Source: a bacterium
Lineage (GTDB): Bacteria > Chloroflexota > Dormibacteria > UBA8260 > Bog-877
Assembly: GCA_021802115.1 (NCBI GenBank)
Contig: JAKABA010000150.1
Location: 1 to 9,467, forward strand
Length of the DNA stretch: 9,467 nucleotides
Direction: 5' to 3'
In this document: piece by piece, positions 6,146 to 9,467 of the stretch
How the letters are laid out: each line of letters begins with the position of its first letter
Numbering within the stretch: the stretch's first letter is position 1
The notes under the pieces: generated by a model
What the model was told of the DNA's origin: nothing
What the model saw: only the letters and a program-made list of their open reading frames with translations
Databases searched by the model: none
Translations under genes and position numbers: made by a program

Positions 6146-7023
6146 GGCAGCAGGGTGGCTCTCAGCCAGGCGGATACGGCCAGCCTCACCTTCTGCCCCG
6201 AGGAGAGGGCCACCCGCTCAGTCTGAACGTCGAAGTTGCGCCGGCGGATCTCCAGCAGGAGGCGCTGATACAGGGCGGCCAGCGCCGCCGGGCAGCCTCG
6301 GGCGTCTCGGTCCACCAGGGGGACCAGCTGCAGTCCGATGGCGAAGTGCTCCTGGGCCTGCTCGGCCTCGTGGGCCATCAGCCGCCGATAGGCGTCAGCG
6401 TGATGGCCCCGAGGGCCCATCTCGAGGTCGGCCTCGTCGATTCCGAACGATTCGAGGTCGGCCTGCGGCAGGTAGCAGCGACCGTTGGCCAAATCCTCAG
6501 CCAGGTCGCGCAGGATGTTGGTGCGCTGCATCGCCTCGCCCAGCTCCACCGCCAGGGTCTCCACCCGCGGGTCGGTGTAGCCGAAGATGCGGGCGCTGAG
6601 CAGGCCCACCGATCCGGCCACCCCGTAGCAGTAGCGTTTCAGGTCGGACTCCGTCGCTATCACCAGCGGCGCGCAGTCGGCGCTGCAGCCGTCGATCACA
6701 TCGTGGAGGTGGCGAGGATCGAGGTGGAAGCGGTCGGCGGAGTCGGCCAAGGTCAGCCACTCCGGGCTGGTGGGCCGGCCCCTCAGGGCGTTCTCCAGCA
6801 GCAGCCGGTAGGCCTCCAGGCGGTCCCGTCGCTGCGCGGCGCTCCCGGGTCCGTCCGCGATGTCGTCGGCCCCGCGGCAGAAGCGGTACACGGCATTCAG
6901 GGCGCGCCGCTTGGGGGTGGGGAGGAGCCGGAACGCGTAGTAGAAGTTCCCGGCGGACTGCCGGACCTCCAGGGCGCACTGCTGGTGGGCGGCTTCGAGT
7001 TCGGCGGCGGGCGCGAGGCTCAT
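6142..7023 (-). CDS. hpnD: HpnD, presqualene diphosphate synthase
   Basis: HpnD condenses two farnesyl diphosphates head-to-head to presqualene diphosphate, the first committed step of the HpnCDE route to squalene. This 293-residue trans-isoprenyl diphosphate synthase (squalene/phytoene synthase family) carries SAGNFYYAFRLLP (23-35), the first Mg-binding motif D53-D54-I-A-D57 in YRFCRGADDIAD, and the second, D173-L-A-E-D177, in TNILRDLAEDLANGRCYLP. Both Asp-rich motifs are intact, so activity is expected. The SxNFYYAF start and the TNILRDxxED block distinguish HpnD from HpnC next door. The ATG at 7023 overlaps the hpnC stop as ATGA, with only a weak GGGAAG before it, indicating coupled translation. 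A phytoene synthase (CrtB) is the main alternative but fits the neighbours less well. Confidence 0.95.
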   Translation of the reverse strand: MSLAPAAELEAAHQQCALEVRQSAGNFYYAFRLLPTPKRRALNAVYRFCRGADDIADGPGSAAQRRDRLEAYRLLLENALRGRPTSPEWLTLADSADRFHLDPRHLHDVIDGCSADCAPLVIATESDLKRYCYGVAGSVGLLSARIFGYTDPRVETLAVELGEAMQRTNILRDLAEDLANGRCYLPQADLESFGIDEADLEMGPRGHHADAYRRLMAHEAEQAQEHFAIGLQLVPLVDRDARGCPAALAALYQRLLLEIRRRNFDVQTERVALSSGQKVRLAVSAWLRATLLP

Positions 7024-7895
7024 CTTCCCGGCGGCGGTTGCCCGCCCCTCCAGGCGAGGAGCGACGTCAGCAGGGTGGCCCGGCGCTGATGCCCGCTGAC
7101 GGCGGCCTTGCGCTGAAAGACCAGGTCGCCGGCTCCCACCACCGCCTCGGTCGCGGCCAGTCCGGAGAGGATGAAGGTCGCCATCTCCACCCGCATCAAC
7201 CCGGGCACCTCATGGACCAGTGGCCATCCTTCACGCAGCAGGCGGCGAGCCCGTCCCAGCGCATGCCTCAGGGCGGCGCGGTTGCCCGGGGTGGGCTCCC
7301 CGCTCTCCCACTCCTCCTCGCTGACCCGGTGCTGTGCCAGCACCTCCAGCGGGAGGTAGCGGCGGCCGCGCGCCCGGTCGGCGGCGATGTCCTGCCACAT
7401 GTTGGCCAGCTGCAACCCGGTGCAGATCGAGTCGGAGTGGCCGACCGGCACCTCCTCGGTTATCCCCTCCAGGGCGAGCACCAGCTGACCAACCGGGGTG
7501 GCCGAGAGGGTGCAGTAGGTGTCGAGCTCCTCCCAGGTGGAGTACCGCACGAACTCCTGATCCTGCAGGTTGGCCTGGATGAGCCGCAGAAAGCATCCCC
7601 GGTCCAGCTGGTGGCGCTCGATCACCGGCTGGAGTCGCTGGAACACCGGGTGCTGGGGGTGCCCCGTATAGCACGCCTCCAGCTCCTCCTGGCACAGCCC
7701 CAGCTGCGCGCGCGCGTCCCCCAGCTGCTCGTCGCCGATGTCATCGACCAGGCGGCAGAAGCCGTAGATCGCGGCCCTGGCCTCGCGCCGGCTGGGGCGC
7801 AGCAGCCAGGCCGCAATCGGGAAGTTCTCCCGCCGTCGGGCAGCCTCCAGGCGGGCCGCGGAGAACTCGGGCAGGGTGGCGCTCACCTGGCCCAC
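7020..7895 (-). CDS. hpnC: HpnC, hydroxysqualene synthase
   Basis: HpnC converts presqualene diphosphate to hydroxysqualene, acting between HpnD and HpnE. This 291-residue squalene/phytoene synthase family member has the HpnC-type N-terminus ENFPIAAWLLRP (23-34). Its first Asp-rich motif is DDIGDE (51-56) after IYGFCRLV, and its second is Q168-D169-I-A-A-D173 in GLQLANMWQDIAADRARG. This is the QDxxxD form seen in HpnC rather than the RDxxED form of HpnD. The GTG at 7895 was chosen because GGGGAGGG lies 8 nt upstream (7904-7911, inside the end of shc); an in-frame GTG at 7886 lacks such a site. It begins 4 nt after the shc stop, so it is co-transcribed with shc. Family length is normal. Confidence 0.95.
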   Translation of the reverse strand: MGQVSATLPEFSAARLEAARRRENFPIAAWLLRPSRREARAAIYGFCRLVDDIGDEQLGDARAQLGLCQEELEACYTGHPQHPVFQRLQPVIERHQLDRGCFLRLIQANLQDQEFVRYSTWEELDTYCTLSATPVGQLVLALEGITEEVPVGHSDSICTGLQLANMWQDIAADRARGRRYLPLEVLAQHRVSEEEWESGEPTPGNRAALRHALGRARRLLREGWPLVHEVPGLMRVEMATFILSGLAATEAVVGAGDLVFQRKAAVSGHQRRATLLTSLLAWRGGQPPPGR

Positions 7896-7899
7896 AGAC

Positions 7900-9467
7900 T
7901 CAACCCTCCCCGCTGAGAGCCCGGCCGGGATGCACCAACCGTGCCAGTGCCATCACCGGGAAGACGGTGGCGTACATGTGGTAGCGGAGATAGAACGCGC
8001 GCGGAAAGCCGGTGCCGGTGAAGAGCGGGTCGGTCCAGCTGCCGTCCTCGTCCTGGTGGGCGGCCAGCCAGTCGCCGGCCGCCGCCATCCCCTGGGCCAG
8101 ATCGGCGTCGGGCTGACCCTCGGGAGCAAGGTGCAGGGCGGCCTCCAACGCCAGCAGCGCCCAGGCGGTCTGGGACGGGGTCGCCTCCCCGCGCCCGATG
8201 TGCTCGGGGGAGTGGTAGGAGAGCACCGACTCCCCGAAGCCGCCATCCGGGTGTTGATGCCGCCTCACCCAGCGGCCCAGCCGATCCAGCCGCTGGCGGT
8301 CGGCCTCCTCGCCAAGCGTGGCCAGCGCGGTCGCCACCGCGGCCCCGCCGTAGACGTAGTTGACCCCCCACCTGCCGTAGTAGGCGCCGTCTCCCTCCTC
8401 GGAGCTGCGCAGCCAGGAGACCGCCCGCCAACGCGCCAGGGCCAGATCCCGGCCCCCGCAGCGGGTGAAGGCCTCGACCACGTGCGCGGTCACGTCCGGG
8501 CTGGGCGGGTCGAGCACCTCCCCGAAGTCGGAGATCGGCAGCCGCTCCACCCAGCGCCGGTTGTTGTCGGCGTCGAAGGCCGCGTAGCCTCCGTCGGACC
8601 CCTGCATGGCGACCAGCCAGCGCAGCGCCCTCTCCATCGTGGCCCCGACCGCGGTGGGCTCGTGGCGTCGGTGGCCCGCTGCGGTCAGGGCGCACAGCAC
8701 CACCGCGGTGTCGTCGGTGTCGGGGTACTGGTCGTTGTAGAACTCGAAGGGCCAGCCCCCAGGCTCAACCCCGGTCAGGTGCACCGCCCAGTCACCCCGC
8801 TTCTTCACCTCCCGCGCGACCAGCCAGTCCACGGCGCGTCGCACCGCCGGGTGACCGGCTGGCACCCCTGCGTCCATCAGCGCCCACAACGCCAGCGCGG
8901 TGTCCCACACCGGGGACACACAGGCCTGGAGCCGGAAGCCGCGCTCGTCCTCGATCCCGAAGCTCTCCAGCGCCGCCAGCCCGCGACGGACCGGGGGGTC
9001 CGACAGATGGTGCCCCCGGGCGACCAGTGCCATCAGGCCGTAGACCCAGGGGGGCTGGATCCCGGCCCACGAGCCGTCCTCTTCCTGGTGGTCGAGAATC
9101 CACCGCTCGGCCTCCGCCATCGCCAGCTTGCGCAGGCCCACCTGGGGCAGCCTGCCGTAGAGGCGCACCAGCCGGTCCACCGACTTCCAGGTCAGGGTGC
9201 CCGCCGCCGGCACCGGGGGGCCGGCAGGCAACTCCCCCGGTGCCGGTCGCTCAAGGGGGAAGACCGTCTCCAGAGACCGCAGGATCGCCAGCGGCACGGT
9301 GGTGGCACGAGCCCAGGAGGCGAGGTCGTAGATGCTCCCCGGGCGGTGGCCGGGAATCAGGACCCACTCAGGGGGCACGACCGGCAGCTCGCGCCAGGGC
9401 CAGAGCCCGCCGAGGGCGAGCCAGATCCTGGTGAAGACCCGGGTCGCGTGGATGCCGCCATGGCGGG
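7900..9467 (-). CDS. shc: Squalene-hopene cyclase, N-terminus cut by window edge
   Basis: Squalene-hopene cyclase folds squalene into hopene/diplopterol at the membrane surface. The frame continues through GTG 9378 to the window end: residues just upstream read GGIHATRVFTRIWLALGG, a conserved cyclase segment, so 9378 is not the start. About 521 residues are visible and about 125 N-terminal ones are missing relative to the usual 630-650. Numbering from the first visible codon, the catalytic acid motif D249-T-D-D252 (bases 8710-8721) is intact. QW-type repeats appear as QEEDGSW (127-133), QGSDGGY (288-294), HQHPDGGFGES (403-413) and HQDEDGSW (470-477). GVNYVYGG and the C-terminal YHMYATVFP (495-503) match the family. 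It is the first visible gene of the shc-hpnC-hpnD-hpnE operon; the promoter lies outside the window. An active enzyme is expected. DXDD and the HpnCDE neighbours make an oxidosqualene cyclase unlikely. Confidence 0.96.
   Translation of the reverse strand, partial: RHGGIHATRVFTRIWLALGGLWPWRELPVVPPEWVLIPGHRPGSIYDLASWARATTVPLAILRSLETVFPLERPAPGELPAGPPVPAAGTLTWKSVDRLVRLYGRLPQVGLRKLAMAEAERWILDHQEEDGSWAGIQPPWVYGLMALVARGHHLSDPPVRRGLAALESFGIEDERGFRLQACVSPVWDTALALWALMDAGVPAGHPAVRRAVDWLVAREVKKRGDWAVHLTGVEPGGWPFEFYNDQYPDTDDTAVVLCALTAAGHRRHEPTAVGATMERALRWLVAMQGSDGGYAAFDADNNRRWVERLPISDFGEVLDPPSPDVTAHVVEAFTRCGGRDLALARWRAVSWLRSSEEGDGAYYGRWGVNYVYGGAAVATALATLGEEADRQRLDRLGRWVRRHQHPDGGFGESVLSYHSPEHIGRGEATPSQTAWALLALEAALHLAPEGQPDADLAQGMAAAGDWLAAHQDEDGSWTDPLFTGTGFPRAFYLRYHMYATVFPVMALARLVHPGRALSGEG
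7904..7911 (-). promoter_or_regulatory. Ribosome binding site of hpnC within the shc 3' end
   Basis: The minus strand reads GGGGAGGG 8 nt before the GTG start at 7895. It overlaps the last codons of shc, which fits close translational linkage of the two genes. Confidence 0.6.

Noticed and set aside
4274..6226. Long plus-strand open frame of 650 codons
   Set aside because: It lies opposite hpnE and in another frame of the HpnG domain, is rich in Gly, Arg and Pro, and shows no recognisable motif. GC-rich coding DNA commonly leaves such open antisense frames.
4781..7895. Carotenoid operon reading of this stretch (crtB-crtB-crtI-like)
   Set aside because: The two synthases show separate HpnC and HpnD signatures, the oxidoreductase has the HpnE C-terminus, and shc is directly upstream, so squalene/hopene synthesis explains it better.
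9376..9378. GTG 9378 as the shc start
   Set aside because: Conserved cyclase sequence (GGIHATRVFTRIWLAL) continues in frame upstream to the window edge, so the gene is truncated by the window instead of starting here.

Overview
This is a GC-rich bacterial chromosomal window centred on hopanoid (pentacyclic triterpenoid) biosynthesis. Nearly all of it is coding, many starts are GTG, and genes overlap by a few bases. No mobile element, tRNA, rRNA or CRISPR array was seen. GC-rich composition and the pairing of hopanoid genes with a CruF-like carotenoid domain would suit a soil or thermophilic actinobacterial, Dormibacterota or Chloroflexota-like organism. The lineage cannot be fixed from this sequence, and that assignment is a guess.

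Layout from left to right. (1) At 1-402 on the minus strand is the N-terminal part of a Sir2-family NAD-dependent deacylase that runs off the left edge. A 201-bp gap follows, holding three inverted repeats built on GGTGC/GCACC. (2) At 604-1482 on the minus strand is a membrane DUF2231 plus Rieske [2Fe-2S] fusion protein. (3) Divergent from it, at 1552-2238 on the plus strand, is an OmpR-type response regulator with a degenerate receiver domain. (4) At 2345-3334 on the plus strand is the hopanoid-associated sugar epimerase/dehydrogenase HpnA. It overlaps by 11 nt (5) a 491-residue protein at 3324-4799 that joins an N-terminal CruF/DUF422-like membrane domain to a C-terminal HpnG-like nucleoside phosphorylase. 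(6) Converging from the right on the minus strand is a tight operon in the order shc, hpnC, hpnD, hpnE (9467 to 4781). shc is cut by the right window edge and lacks about 125 N-terminal residues.

How the genes work together, from established hopanoid biochemistry: HpnD makes presqualene diphosphate from two farnesyl diphosphates, HpnC converts it to hydroxysqualene, HpnE reduces that to squalene, and SHC cyclises squalene to hopene. HpnH (not in the window) would then add an adenosyl group, and HpnG would remove adenine to open the route to C35 bacteriohopanepolyols. HpnA is a conserved companion of uncertain reaction. The response regulator upstream of hpnA may control the plus-strand module; that is inference.

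The most unusual point is the CruF-HpnG fusion. It places a soluble phosphorylase acting on a membrane lipid onto a polytopic membrane domain related to carotenoid hydratases, in a locus with no other recognisable carotenoid gene. Also notable are the degenerate response regulator and a perfect 8-bp-stem hairpin at the tail-to-tail overlap of the two hopanoid transcription units.
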